Shown: positions 1 to 10,552, numbered from the stretch's first letter. The stretch is DNA of 64,000 bases from Rhodospirillaceae bacterium (GCA_002709075.1 PAPV01000012.1:43572-107571), one strand, 5' to 3'. The notes: generated by a model not told the origin, from the sequence alone. Numbers and translations: made by a program.

Positions 1-48
1 CATGGCACGATCGACAAGCTGGCTGTAATCTAATGAGTTTTCAGTCAT
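1..48 (-). CDS. sspB: SspB-like ClpXP adaptor (5' end only, runs off window)
   Basis: Minus-strand ATG at 48..46 opens MTENSLDYSQLVDRAM..., resembling the N-terminus of alphaproteobacterial SspB proteins; position next to thyA fits. Only 16 codons visible. Confidence 0.5.
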   Translation of the reverse strand, partial: MTENSLDYSQLVDRAM

Positions 49-111
49 AATTTTCTACATGTTTTGATGAAATAAATTATCGTGATTATGCATCGTATGT
101 TTATAACAGTT

Positions 112-380
112 AATTAAGTGGAGGGCTTCTGTTGCCCGGTGCCCCCCGAACCGCGCTTGCCTATATATTAGGCAGCGAGAGCCAAGTCATTATCATTGGC
201 AATTGTAAATTAGCCCGATAACGGTGGTACCATGCCGAACGAAAAACCTGTCTTTACGCGCGCGTCGATCCTATTTCACCCCCATTGAAACAATAGTAAT
301 CTTAGTTTGGTGGAGGCGCCGGGTACCGCCCCCGGGTCCGCATCGTTTATTTCACATGTCGTTTATCGTCATAGCCAGTA
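112..380 (-). ncRNA. ssrA: tmRNA, circularly permuted two-piece alphaproteobacterial type
   Basis: Minus strand: acceptor piece ending ...GGACCCGGGGGCGGTACCCGGCGCCTCCACCA (CCA end at 308), short spacer, then coding piece starting GGGGGTGAAATAGGATCGACG at 283. GGGGGTG pairs with the CGCCTCC preceding ACCA (7-bp acceptor stem). Tag frame GCC AAT GAT AAT GAC TTG GCT CTC GCT GCC TAA = ANDNDLALAA* at 200..168. Outer ends approximate. Confidence 0.93.
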
Positions 381-451
381 AACTGGCACTTTTATTATAA
401 GCCGATTCGTTAGAACATTATACAGTAATTTTTTGTTTTGAGGTTAATATT

Positions 452-1246
452 GTGCGGCAATATCATCAACTCCTACGTCATGTGCTTGAAAATGGAACAA
501 AAAAAAATGATAGAACCGGAACGGGAACTAAAAGTGTTTTCGGATATCAAATGCGTTTCGATTTGTCCATGGGGTTTCCTATTTTAACCACAAAGAGGCT
601 ACATCTTAAATCAATTATTCATGAGCTTCTGTGGTTTCTAAAAGGAGACACAAACATTGGTTATTTGAGCAAAAATGGGGTGAGGATATGGGATGACTGG
701 GCTGACAGTAACGGTGATCTCGGGCCTGTTTATGGAGCACAATGGAGGTCTTGGCCATCACCAAACGGTACTCAAGTTGATCAGATTTCAGAGTTGGTTA
801 AAGGATTAATTGACCAACCCGAATCGCGGCGACATATAGTAAGCGCTTGGAATGTTGCTGATATTGAAAAAATGGCATTACCTCCATGTCATTGTTTGTT
901 TCAGTTTTATGTGGCTCAAGGAAAATTATCCTGTCAACTTTATCAAAGAAGTGCTGATATCTTCTTAGGAGTTCCCTTTAATATTGCGTCATATTCTTTA
1001 TTCACCATGATGCTTGCTCAGGTTACAGAACTTAATGTAGGAGAATTTATTCACACTCTCGGTGATGCACATATCTATCTTGATCACTTGGACCAAGTAA
1101 ATTTGCAGCTTTCACGGGAGCCCTATTCTTTGCCTCGAATGGTTATAAACGAGGGTGTGACAGACATTTTTGGTTTTAGTTACGATGATTTTATTCTTGA
1201 TAATTATCAATCCCACCCACATATCGCAGCATCAGTAGCTGTTTGA
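452..1246 (+). CDS. thyA: Thymidylate synthase
   Basis: Full-length 264 aa with [11 protein letters not shown] catalytic motif; GTG start. Confidence 0.97.
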   Translation: MRQYHQLLRHVLENGTKKNDRTGTGTKSVFGYQMRFDLSMGFPILTTKRLHLKSIIHELLWFLKGDTNIGYLSKNGVRIWDDWADSNGDLGPVYGAQWRSWPSPNGTQVDQISELVKGLIDQPESRRHIVSAWNVADIEKMALPPCHCLFQFYVAQGKLSCQLYQRSADIFLGVPFNIASYSLFTMMLAQVTELNVGEFIHTLGDAHIYLDHLDQVNLQLSREPYSLPRMVINEGVTDIFGFSYDDFILDNYQSHPHIAASVAV

Positions 1247-1253
1247 CGTAAGC

Positions 1254-1781
1254 ATGATAAAAAAATCTCGTCTGTCCATTATCGTTGCTGTGGCTCAAAA
1301 TCGGGTTATAGGATGCGAAAACCATTTGCCATGGAGGCTTTCCAAGGATTTAAAAAACTTTAAACGTATAACACTCGGGAAACCAATGATCATGGGTCGC
1401 AAAACTTTCGAGTCGCTTGGCAGACCACTTCCGGGAAGACCGCATATCGTTCTAACACGGAACGGCAACGCTTCGTTCAAAAATGTCACATACGCCCCCA
1501 GTTTTAATGATGCGTTAGAAGCGGCTCGTTCTTTTGTTGAAAAGGAAAATGATGAAATAATGGTAATTGGTGGGGAGAATGTTTTTCGTGAGGCACTAAC
1601 GCAAGCGGATCGTATTTATCTTACAGAGGTACATATGAAAGCAGCCGGTGACGTTCGATTTCCGCATTTCAATCTTTCCGACTGGTTGGAAGTTTATCGC
1701 GAGTCATTCAATGCTTGTTCTAATGACACTTGCGATTATAGTTTCGTCACTCTTGATAGGGTTAATAAACCCACGGATTAG
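1254..1781 (+). CDS. folA: Dihydrofolate reductase
   Basis: IGCENHLPWRLSKDLKNFK and PMIMGRKTFESLGRPLPGR motifs; follows thyA. Confidence 0.96.
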   Translation: MIKKSRLSIIVAVAQNRVIGCENHLPWRLSKDLKNFKRITLGKPMIMGRKTFESLGRPLPGRPHIVLTRNGNASFKNVTYAPSFNDALEAARSFVEKENDEIMVIGGENVFREALTQADRIYLTEVHMKAAGDVRFPHFNLSDWLEVYRESFNACSNDTCDYSFVTLDRVNKPTD

Positions 1782-1831
1782 AGATAAAAGATATATTCTT
1801 GAATTATTATTAAAACGATTTGCTTATTTGA

Positions 1832-2392
1832 TTGAAATATGAAGTTAGAATTAGTAAATTTTTGTTAATGACTAAGCGAGTAACTTATACAGTTTTTTTT
1901 ATTATCCTCTTCATCTCTCCATCTCAATCTTCTGAAGCATTAGATCGGGAAAACTTTGCTTATGCTCAATTTGCTGACCGAGTGGTTGTGCTAAAAGATT
2001 CACGAAAAATGGTCGTGATGCAAGCTGACAAAGTTCTAAAAATTTTTCGCATCGCGCTTGGCCGATATCCAAAAGGCCACAAGAATCGTGAGGGTGATGG
2101 TAAAACCCCGGAAGGCCTCTATACACTCGATTATAAGTTGAAGAATAGTGCATTTTTTAGAGCCATTCACATTTCATATCCAAATAGCGAAGATATTGCT
2201 CGCGCTAAAATAAATGGATTTAAACCCGGTGGAAAAATAATGATTCATGGATTGCCAAATGATATGTCAGCAGAGGATATTGGTCACCCCTATATAGATT
2301 GGACACAAGGTTGCATTGCGGTCACAAATTATGAAATGTTGCAGTTATGGGAAATGATTAGGGCAGGTATTCCAATTGAGATACACCCTTAA
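1832..2392 (+). CDS. L,D-transpeptidase (YkuD) family protein; start possibly 1868
   Basis: IMIHGLPN...DWTQGCIAVTNYEM matches the YkuD catalytic HxxxxxxxxxxxGC region; N-terminal signal-like segment. Confidence 0.85.
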   Translation: MKYEVRISKFLLMTKRVTYTVFFIILFISPSQSSEALDRENFAYAQFADRVVVLKDSRKMVVMQADKVLKIFRIALGRYPKGHKNREGDGKTPEGLYTLDYKLKNSAFFRAIHISYPNSEDIARAKINGFKPGGKIMIHGLPNDMSAEDIGHPYIDWTQGCIAVTNYEMLQLWEMIRAGIPIEIHP

Positions 2393-2404
2393 TCGATATT
2401 TTTA

Positions 2405-3307
2405 TTACTTTCTTGCTTTTCGGAATTTTGCACTTAATTTGGGAGCATCTTCGCAGTAGGCACGACCAGTTTCAACTAAATGTTCCATGTGAGCCAAAAC
2501 AGATCGTTCCGCGGCTTTATGCAACTGTATGGGTATATGGGTATAGAGTGCCGCGACAACTTCCTGAATTGAAGTAAGTCCATTGTCTAAACATCTTAAA
2601 ATTTGTCCCTCTCTTATACGACGGTGATTGCGATAGGCTCGCGTAAAAGGTCTCGGATTAGATATTTCTGGGCCATGGGCAGGCCAGTATTTTACCTCCG
2701 TTCTTGCGAGGCAGGTTTCTAAACTTTCAAAGTAATCGCGCATGTTACCGTCAGGAGGCGAGATGATTGTTGTATTCCAACCCATAATATGATCACCCGT
2801 AAACAAAATATTTTCTTCTTTGAGCGAAAAACACATGTGATTTGACATATGACCTGGAGTGTGAACGGCCTCCAACGTATATCGATTGCCAGAAATCTTC
2901 ATACCATTGATTATTTCATGATCTGGCGAAAAATCCCAATCAATTGACTCCTCCCTATTTTCGATTTTGGACGCAAGTTTGAGTTTTGCTCCCCAGATCT
3001 TTCCTCCCACCAGATTAACAAGTGGTTTTACTCCAGATGAATGATCATTATGTGTGTGTGTGACCACGATATTCTCTACTTCTTCGCCTTTCAGCGCAAT
3101 TGCTAATGCACGGATGTGTTCATCCAGCGCAGGGCCAGGATCTATTATGGAAACTTTGCTATGGCCGATTATATATGTGTTGGTGCCATAGCATGTAAAA
3201 TTGCTCGGGTTCCGAGCAACAATTCGACGAACCATGGGAGAAATCTGTTTTATCTCCCCATACTTGAAATCCATAGTTTTGGCGAATGGAATTTTTACGT
3301 TGCTCAT
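2405..3307 (-). CDS. MBL-fold metallo-hydrolase (LACTB2-like)
   Basis: THTHNDHSSG metal-binding motif, TPGHMSNHMCF, FTGDHIMGW. Confidence 0.88.
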   Translation of the reverse strand: MSNVKIPFAKTMDFKYGEIKQISPMVRRIVARNPSNFTCYGTNTYIIGHSKVSIIDPGPALDEHIRALAIALKGEEVENIVVTHTHNDHSSGVKPLVNLVGGKIWGAKLKLASKIENREESIDWDFSPDHEIINGMKISGNRYTLEAVHTPGHMSNHMCFSLKEENILFTGDHIMGWNTTIISPPDGNMRDYFESLETCLARTEVKYWPAHGPEISNPRPFTRAYRNHRRIREGQILRCLDNGLTSIQEVVAALYTHIPIQLHKAAERSVLAHMEHLVETGRAYCEDAPKLSAKFRKARK

Positions 3308-3310
3308 CTT

Positions 3311-4402
3311 TTACTCAATGCTGATACTTGGAGTGTATCGCTCTCTAGTGCTTATTTTGCTCTCCAAGATCAGTTTAGCAATATCCAGATAAGTTGCAGT
3401 ACTTTGGCTATGCGGCGTGCTAACCACAATCGGTACTCCTTTGTCGGATCCTTCACGTATTTCCATTTCCAATGGAATACTGCCGAGAAAGTCTACTCCC
3501 ATTTTGTTGGCAGTTCTTTCAGCTCCGCCATGAGTAAATATATTGGATCGATTACCACATTTAGGGCAAATGAAGTAGCTCATGTTTTCTATGATACCAA
3601 TTATAGGCACTTCCACTTTATTAAACATATTAAGTCCCTTTAATGCATCAAGAAGAGCTAAGTCTTGAGGTGTTGAGACAATAATAGCGCCTGCCAGAGC
3701 TACTCTTTGGGAAATAGTAAGTTGGGTATCTCCTGTACCAGGAGGCATGTCAATTATCATAATATCTAGTTTTCCCCATTCGGTATCGCCCAAAAGCTGC
3801 TCCAGCGCACCCATCACCATTGGACCACGCCATATCATCGGAGTGTCTTTTGGTACCATGAACCCGATAGACATGCATTTCACACCAAATTTTTCAATGG
3901 GGAAAATTCGTTTACCGTTGGCTGAGTCAGGTTTCTCGTTGATACCCATCATCATCGGCAGAGAAGGACCGTATATGTCAGCATCCATGATACCAACTTT
4001 CAGGCCAGTTTGGGCTAATGCTAAAGCAAGATTGACCGCTGTCGTTGACTTGCCCACCCCACCTTTACCCGATGCAATAGCAATAACTTTTCCAACATTT
4101 TCCAATAGTTTCGGTTTTTTAGCAGAAGCATGTCTTTGATGCTTGTTGTTTGTTTTTTCTGCTGTCAAAATAGCGGTAACGGATTTAACCCCCTCAATAG
4201 CTAAAACTGCTGCTTCTGCAGCTTTTCGCAATGGTTCCATCCGAGATCCATCCTCAGTAGTTACCTCTATGGCAAAACGAATATTTCCATTCTGAGATTC
4301 TAAACCTGACACAATTCCTAAGAAAACAATATTTTTTTCGTGATCTGGATGAAGGACATTTTCGAGGGCTTTGATTACTTTGTTTTTAAGTTCATCTTGC
4401 AT
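3311..4402 (-). CDS. apbC: Mrp/ApbC Fe-S cluster carrier P-loop ATPase
   Basis: IASGKGGVGKSTTAVNLALALA, MPPGTGDTQLT, FICPKCG CxxC motif. Confidence 0.94.
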   Translation of the reverse strand: MQDELKNKVIKALENVLHPDHEKNIVFLGIVSGLESQNGNIRFAIEVTTEDGSRMEPLRKAAEAAVLAIEGVKSVTAILTAEKTNNKHQRHASAKKPKLLENVGKVIAIASGKGGVGKSTTAVNLALALAQTGLKVGIMDADIYGPSLPMMMGINEKPDSANGKRIFPIEKFGVKCMSIGFMVPKDTPMIWRGPMVMGALEQLLGDTEWGKLDIMIIDMPPGTGDTQLTISQRVALAGAIIVSTPQDLALLDALKGLNMFNKVEVPIIGIIENMSYFICPKCGNRSNIFTHGGAERTANKMGVDFLGSIPLEMEIREGSDKGVPIVVSTPHSQSTATYLDIAKLILESKISTRERYTPSISIE

Positions 4403-4578
4403 TCTATTGTGCCTTAATTCGCGTATAATAGTATGAAGTAATAAAATAAAGCTGACTGAAGCTCATTGCGTTTGGTCAATACGTATCTTATATACTTTCA
4501 GAGGACTCGAGCAATGGATAGAAGTAAGGGAACAGAAATCCAGCGGTTGAAATTTTTATAATTAGAGCGGAGATTACT

Positions 4579-5700
4579 ATGCCGTGGCAACAACAAGGCG
4601 GAAAAAATAACGGCGGTGGCGGACCCTGGGGTAGTGGACCCACCGGTGGATCGGGTGGTGGCAGTGGCCCGACACCTCCAGACTTTGATGAAATGCTTCG
4701 CAAGGGGCAAGAAAAGTTAAAAAATATTATGCCGGGAGGCATTGGCACTGGAAAGGGAATCAGCCTGTTATTATTAGTGATTTTAGGGGTGTGGTTGTTT
4801 TCAGGTATTTATCGCGTTCAACCCGGCGAGCGCGGCGTAGAACTTTTGTTTGGTGCAAAAATTTCGGATTCTACTACTGCCCCTGGGTTACATTTTTGGT
4901 TTCCATCTCCAATAGGAAGAGTTTATACGCCTAATGTAGAACAAACTAACGAAATTCTTGTAGGATTTCGCGGCACCGGAGCTGGAAGTCGGGCTGCAAC
5001 GGTAAGGGATGTCCCAGAAGAAAGTTTGATGTTAACTGGTGATCAAAATATTATTGATATTGACTATGTGATTCAGTGGCGCATTAAAAATCCTATAAAC
5101 TTTTTGTTCAACACGCGTGATCCTGTGGGAACTACCAAATTAGCGTCTGAAAGTGCTCTGAGAGAGGTTGTTGGTCAGACTAACTTAGAAGATGCACTTG
5201 CTGCCAGGCGTGGTGAAGTTGAAAATAACACACGCGAGTCATTACAGAAGATACTAGACGAATATAAAGCCGGTATTTTCGTTGCTTCAGTCAAAATGCA
5301 GAAAGCAGAGCCACCTCAACCTGTTATTGATGCATTCAATGATGTGCAGAGAGCCAAGCAAGATCGCGAGCGTCAGCAAAATGAGGCAGAAGCGTACCGA
5401 AATGATATTCTTCCCAAAGCAAAAGGTGAGGCAGAGCGCATGGTGCAGGAAGCGATGGCCTACAGGGAACGTCGGATTCAAGAAGCTGAAGGTGAAGCAA
5501 AACAGTTTCTTGAGGTTTATAATGCCTATAAAGGCAACCCTGATGTCACGAAGCGGAGGTTGTATATTGAACGAATGCAAGAAGTGTTAAGCGGCTCAAA
5601 CAAGGTTATTATCGATAGTGAAAAAGGCGGATCGGGCGTAGTTCCTTATTTACCGCTCCCTGAGGTTCAGAAAAGACTTCAATCTGGTGGAGGGCAGTGA
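4579..5700 (+). CDS. hflK: FtsH modulator HflK
   Basis: Gly-rich N-terminus, TM segment, SPFH domain; followed by hflC. Confidence 0.95.
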   Translation: MPWQQQGGKNNGGGGPWGSGPTGGSGGGSGPTPPDFDEMLRKGQEKLKNIMPGGIGTGKGISLLLLVILGVWLFSGIYRVQPGERGVELLFGAKISDSTTAPGLHFWFPSPIGRVYTPNVEQTNEILVGFRGTGAGSRAATVRDVPEESLMLTGDQNIIDIDYVIQWRIKNPINFLFNTRDPVGTTKLASESALREVVGQTNLEDALAARRGEVENNTRESLQKILDEYKAGIFVASVKMQKAEPPQPVIDAFNDVQRAKQDRERQQNEAEAYRNDILPKAKGEAERMVQEAMAYRERRIQEAEGEAKQFLEVYNAYKGNPDVTKRRLYIERMQEVLSGSNKVIIDSEKGGSGVVPYLPLPEVQKRLQSGGGQ

Positions 5701-5701
5701 C

Positions 5702-6580
5702 ATGAATAAGATTGGTTTAATTATAATTGGTATTTTTGTAATCGTAGGTGGATTTCTTGCCCTAGATGCCATGTACACAGTGCATGTCACTCGATCGGCA
5801 TTGGTTCTGCAATTTGGACGACCAGTAGCAATTAAAACTGAGCCAGGTTTGCATTTTAAAATGCCAATGCTTCAGAGTGTTGAATATTACGAAAAACGCA
5901 TTCTGGAACTTGATCCACAGCCGCAGGAAGTAATATTAAAGGACCAAAAGCGGGTAAATGTAGATTCTTTCATGAGGTATAAAATTACAAATCCTCTTGA
6001 ATTCAAGAAAAAAGCTGTAACACAGGCAAATTTTCTTCAGCTCTTTGGTGGCCGTCTCAATGCCGAGGTTAGGTCTGCGGTCGGTCAAGTATTATTAGCA
6101 GACATGTTGTCGCCTAAAAGAGATGATATAATGGCTGTAATAACAGCGGAGATTCGCGCAGAAGCGAAGGAATTTGGGGTCGAAGTAGTCGACGTTAGGA
6201 TTGGTCGCACAGATTTACCGCGAGCTACTGCTGAATCTGTGTATAATCGGATGAGATCCCAGCGTGTTGCTCAAGCAGCCCAGTTGAGAGCTGAAGGGGC
6301 AGAGATTAAGGCAAGAATACAGTCCAATGCTGATAGAGAGCGAACAATTATACTTGCGGAAGCTGAGCGGAAGGCTCGCATCCTTCGGGGTGAGGGTGAA
6401 GGTCAACAAACTCGGATTTTAAACGATGCATTTGGAAAAGATCCTGAATTTTTTGCGTTTTATCGGTCCATGGAGGCATATGGGAAGGCATTGGGCGAGG
6501 GTACTACAATGGTATTGTCCCCAGACAGTGAATTTTTCAACTTCTTCAACCAAATAACAAAGGGAAAAACAAAAAAATAA
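5702..6580 (+). CDS. hflC: FtsH modulator HflC
   Basis: SPFH domain, TM N-terminus, VDVRIGRTDLP; ATG at 5702 within ORF 5687..6580. Confidence 0.94.
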   Translation: MNKIGLIIIGIFVIVGGFLALDAMYTVHVTRSALVLQFGRPVAIKTEPGLHFKMPMLQSVEYYEKRILELDPQPQEVILKDQKRVNVDSFMRYKITNPLEFKKKAVTQANFLQLFGGRLNAEVRSAVGQVLLADMLSPKRDDIMAVITAEIRAEAKEFGVEVVDVRIGRTDLPRATAESVYNRMRSQRVAQAAQLRAEGAEIKARIQSNADRERTIILAEAERKARILRGEGEGQQTRILNDAFGKDPEFFAFYRSMEAYGKALGEGTTMVLSPDSEFFNFFNQITKGKTKK

Positions 6581-6600
6581 TATTTGCACAATTTTAAATA

Positions 6601-6789
6601 ATGCTGTCTGAAATAATCATTGCCCTTGCTCTAGTGGTTACTGTCGAAGGTTGCCTATACGCGCTGTTTCCAAATGGTATGAAGAAGGTGATGGAACAAG
6701 CTTTGGCGACTCCCGTTAGTACATTAAGAATTACCGGCTTAATTGCAGCTTTCTTTGGTGTAGTGCTCATTTGGTTTCTGCGTGGCTAA
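6601..6789 (+). CDS. DUF2065 family small membrane protein
   Basis: 62 aa, EGCLYALFPNGMKKVMEQ; typical position downstream of hflKC. Confidence 0.85.
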   Translation: MLSEIIIALALVVTVEGCLYALFPNGMKKVMEQALATPVSTLRITGLIAAFFGVVLIWFLRG

Positions 6790-6943
6790 ATAAGAAGATT
6801 ATTTTTAGCCTATCCAGTCAGGGTTGGTTAATGCAATCTAATGTCCATATATGACAGTACCAATATCAATCAGCATTTTAACTGGCTACCATTTAGGGGG
6901 TAAGATGCTTTGGAAGTTTGTTAGACCGAGAATTTTATAAACT

Positions 6944-8449
6944 ATGGGTGATGTTGTGAAAACAAGCATTCTGGAGAGCAAACAACGAGGTTTCATTGCA
7001 AGATCGGCACTTTTGTCTCGATTTACAGCAATTATCTTAATATGCACGGTGAACAATGTCTATGCACGCACCGCACCGGAGAGCTTTGCTCCTCTGGCTG
7101 AAAAATTGCTGCCCGCAGTTGTTAACATATCAACAACACAGACTGTGAAGCGGGACGATGGATTGGAAATGCCAAGGTTGCCAGAGGGGTCGCCGTTTGA
7201 AGAGTTTTTCAAGGAATTTTTTGACAGGCAACAGCGCCGTAATGGAGAGCGTTCAAGGCGAGCGACATCATTGGGGTCAGGTTTCGTTGTAGATCCAAAA
7301 GGTTTAGTGGTTACAAATAACCATGTTATAGAGGGTGCGGATGAGATAACAGTCATATTTCATGACAACACGCGGCTCGAGGCGACTGTAGTTGGTCGTG
7401 ATAAAAAAACAGACTTAGCTTTGTTGCGCGTTAAGCCTAAAAACAACATCGCTTACGTTAGTTTTGGTGACTCAGATTCAGCAAAGGTTGGGGATTGGGT
7501 GGTTGCAATAGGGAACCCATTTGGACTCGGTGGAACGGTTACTGCCGGGATAATTTCTGCCCGCGCACGAAATATAAACGCCGGCCCATATGATGATTTT
7601 ATTCAAACCGATGCTTCTATCAACAGAGGGAATTCAGGTGGTCCGATGTTTAATATGCAAGGGCAGGTTATTGGGATCAACACAGCTATTTTTTCACCCT
7701 CAGGCGGGAGCGTTGGGATAGGTTTCGCAATTCCCGCGAAGCTTGCTAAGCCGATTATTGACCAATTGAACAAATTTGGTCGGGCTAAACGAGGCTGGCT
7801 TGGAGTCCGCATACAGACCGTCACCGATGGACTAGCGGAGAGCTTGGGCATGAAAGAGAATCGGGGTGCTTTGGTAGCTAACATTACACCTGGTGGTCCA
7901 GCAGAAAAGTTTGGTCTCAAGGTTGGCGATGTAATATTACAATTTGGTGGTACGCCGATTGTTGAGATGAGAGGATTACCGCGCGCTGTAGCAGAGACGC
8001 CTGTCGGAAAAACTGTGGAAGTCGTAGTTCTTCGTAGGGGAACTAAAAAGACAGTCCTGGTAACACTCGGCGAATTTCCAGAGGATGAGAAAGTTGCTAG
8101 GGTGCGCTCTGGAAAAAGCGATAAAGCATCAGGGATAACATCTGTTCTTGGACTAGAACTTTCCAATATCACTCCCGCTCTTCGTAAAAAATTTAATTTA
8201 AAAAAAGGAGTAAAGGGGGTAGTAGTTGTGGGTGTCAAGGCGGGCAGTGCAGGGGATCGTGAAGGAATTCGCTCTGGTGACATTGTACGCAAGGTTGGTC
8301 GTAATCAGAAGGCTTCAGAAACCGGAAAAGACGTTAAAAAACGAGTTGAGTCCGCTCGAAAAGCCGGCGATAAAACAGTGCTGTTTTTGATTGAGCGTGG
8401 TTCCAACTCGCAATTTGTAGCACTCAAACTGGATCAAGCAGGAAATTGA
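6944..8449 (+). CDS. degP: Do/DegP-family periplasmic serine endopeptidase with PDZ domains
   Basis: Triad motifs NNHVIEGAD, KTDLALLRV, RGNSGGPMFN; two PDZ-like regions; signal peptide. Confidence 0.93.
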   Translation: MGDVVKTSILESKQRGFIARSALLSRFTAIILICTVNNVYARTAPESFAPLAEKLLPAVVNISTTQTVKRDDGLEMPRLPEGSPFEEFFKEFFDRQQRRNGERSRRATSLGSGFVVDPKGLVVTNNHVIEGADEITVIFHDNTRLEATVVGRDKKTDLALLRVKPKNNIAYVSFGDSDSAKVGDWVVAIGNPFGLGGTVTAGIISARARNINAGPYDDFIQTDASINRGNSGGPMFNMQGQVIGINTAIFSPSGGSVGIGFAIPAKLAKPIIDQLNKFGRAKRGWLGVRIQTVTDGLAESLGMKENRGALVANITPGGPAEKFGLKVGDVILQFGGTPIVEMRGLPRAVAETPVGKTVEVVVLRRGTKKTVLVTLGEFPEDEKVARVRSGKSDKASGITSVLGLELSNITPALRKKFNLKKGVKGVVVVGVKAGSAGDREGIRSGDIVRKVGRNQKASETGKDVKKRVESARKAGDKTVLFLIERGSNSQFVALKLDQAGN

Positions 8450-8457
8450 TTAAAGTA

Positions 8458-9357
8458 CTAACTATTATTTGAGTTCTTAAAATCAGCTTTCTTATAACCT
8501 TGTATGTAAAGAACTGCTGTCAAGTCACCGAAACGAATACACGCGGGTGCCTTTTTTTCTAATATTGGTTTGGCGTGAAAGGCAACGCCCATCCCAGCTG
8601 ATAGAATCATTGGTAAATCATTTGCTCCATCACCTACCGCTATGGTTTCGCTTTGGTCAAGATTATATGTTTTAATTAATTGAAATAAAGCAGACCGTTT
8701 TGAGTTTTTATCTAAAATAGGTTCATTAATTGCTCCAGTTAATATGCCATTTTCCAATAAAAGAGTGTTCGCAAAATTCCTGTCAAACTTAAGTAATTCA
8801 GAGAGACGATCTGTAAAAAATTTAAAGCCTCCTGATATTAAAATACAAGTTGCTCCGTTGGCCTTCATGGTCGAGACCAACTCACGAGCACCCTGCATTA
8901 ACTCTATTTTGGCCCAAGTATCATGCAACGCCTGCTCAGGTACGCCCTGCAGCATTTTAACTCTTTCTATCAGTGCAGTTTTAAAATCAAGTTCGCCTTT
9001 CATAGCACGATCGGTGATTGCGCTGATTTGTTTTCCGAAACCCGTTAAGTTGGCAAGTTCATCTAGGGTCTCATTTTTTACAATTGTGGAATCCATGTCG
9101 GTGAGCAGCAATTTTTTTCGCCTTCCATGCATAGGTTGAACAATAATATCAAACATACTCTTAAATGAGGAGGTGGCAGCCGCCTTGCGCACTGTATTTA
9201 GTTCGTTTTCCAGTCGCAATTCGCATGCAATTTCCTTCGCGAGCCATCGGGGTGGTTCTGAGCCAAATTCTTCGCTTAGTTGCTTTGCACGCAATTTAGT
9301 TAATGGAAAAATCTTTGGATTTGCAATTATAGTTATGACTATTTTCATTCTCTGCAT
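8458..9357 (-). CDS. serB: Phosphoserine phosphatase
   Basis: LTDMDSTIVKNETLDELA, GGFKFFTDRL, AVGDGANDLPMI HAD motifs. Confidence 0.94.
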   Translation of the reverse strand: MQRMKIVITIIANPKIFPLTKLRAKQLSEEFGSEPPRWLAKEIACELRLENELNTVRKAAATSSFKSMFDIIVQPMHGRRKKLLLTDMDSTIVKNETLDELANLTGFGKQISAITDRAMKGELDFKTALIERVKMLQGVPEQALHDTWAKIELMQGARELVSTMKANGATCILISGGFKFFTDRLSELLKFDRNFANTLLLENGILTGAINEPILDKNSKRSALFQLIKTYNLDQSETIAVGDGANDLPMILSAGMGVAFHAKPILEKKAPACIRFGDLTAVLYIQGYKKADFKNSNNS

Positions 9358-9610
9358 AATTTGTGTAGAACTAACATCGTGAAAATTCTGAATTTATGTA
9401 TAATTCTAATCTAAAAAATTTAAATGTGGTGAATATGAAATTGTCTTATCATTAAACACAACGGATACATAATAAATTTTATACTCTAAAAAATACGTCC
9501 TGATGGAAATGGTAGAATTTTGTGAAAGTCAGAAATAGTTTAGATTTTGTTGCACAGAGGATATAAATGTGGAGTGAGTTCAAAAACTGTATAAGGAAGG
9601 CTATAATTGC

Positions 9611-10552
9611 TTGTCGAAGCCTGTAGTTGTCATCGGAGGTCCAAGCGCTAGCGGAAAGTCCAATCTGGCAGTTGCGTTGTCATGTGAGTTCAATGGCGTA
9701 GTTATTAACGCAGACTCAATGCAAGTTTATAAGGGTTTAGAAATTATATCAGGAGTTCCAACACCTGAAATTCGTTCCTCTTGTCCACATTTTCTATATG
9801 GAGTTTTGGACCCCGAAGACCCCTGTTCCGCAGGAATGTGGAAGGAATTAGCAGTAGAACAGATAAAAAAGGCGCACAGATACCACCGTGTTCCTATTGT
9901 AGTTGGAGGAACCGGACTCTATTTACGTAGCTTAATAACTGGAATTAATATAATCCCTCCGGTGCCTGAGTTTATCCGACAAAATATACGAAATCGAATA
10001 AAAAATGAGGGCGCCAAGTTTCTACATTCTGAGTTGGCGTTATATGATCCGGAAGCGGCTTCCCGCATAGAGATCAATGACCGACAGAGAATTTCTCGTG
10101 CACTAGAAATATATTTTTCGACAGGAAAAAAACTTTCTGATTGGCAGACCGGTATCCAAACATCTGAAGATGAATATAAATTTTTTAAAATAATAATTCT
10201 TCCAAGACGTAAATCACTTTATCATCATTGTGACAAGCGGTTCCTGACGATGGTGGAAAACGGAATTATAAGGGAAGTTGAGAGTTTGATTGCCCGTGGT
10301 TTGAGCCCCAGTTTACCAGCGATGAAGGCGCTTGGTGTAAAACAAATCATTTCTTATCTGCAGGGGGACATTCAACTGCATGAAGCAATATCATTGTCTC
10401 AACTTGCAACTCGACAATATGTAAAACGACAATTTACTTGGTTTAAGAATCAGATTATTACCGATATGATTATAAAAGAGCAATATTCAGAAAAGATAAG
10501 AGAAAAAATCTTTCCGGATATTAGGAAGTTTTTATTGACCAATCTTACATAA
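9611..10552 (+). CDS. miaA: tRNA dimethylallyltransferase
   Basis: GGPSASGKSNLAVALS P-loop, NADSMQVYKGL, VGGTGLYLRSL; TTG start. Confidence 0.94.
   Translation: MSKPVVVIGGPSASGKSNLAVALSCEFNGVVINADSMQVYKGLEIISGVPTPEIRSSCPHFLYGVLDPEDPCSAGMWKELAVEQIKKAHRYHRVPIVVGGTGLYLRSLITGINIIPPVPEFIRQNIRNRIKNEGAKFLHSELALYDPEAASRIEINDRQRISRALEIYFSTGKKLSDWQTGIQTSEDEYKFFKIIILPRRKSLYHHCDKRFLTMVENGIIREVESLIARGLSPSLPAMKALGVKQIISYLQGDIQLHEAISLSQLATRQYVKRQFTWFKNQIITDMIIKEQYSEKIREKIFPDIRKFLLTNLT

Noticed and set aside
3116-4139. Plus-strand ORFs 3116-3643 and 3747-4139
   Set aside because: Antisense to the MBL hydrolase and apbC, which have clear family motifs.
4488-4748. Pro-rich minus-strand ORFs
   Set aside because: Antisense to the Gly-rich 5' end of hflK; composition is explained by complementing GGN codons.
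7603-8292. 229-aa minus-strand ORF
   Set aside because: Lies entirely antisense to degP; Pro/Thr/Ser-rich composition typical of a shadow ORF.
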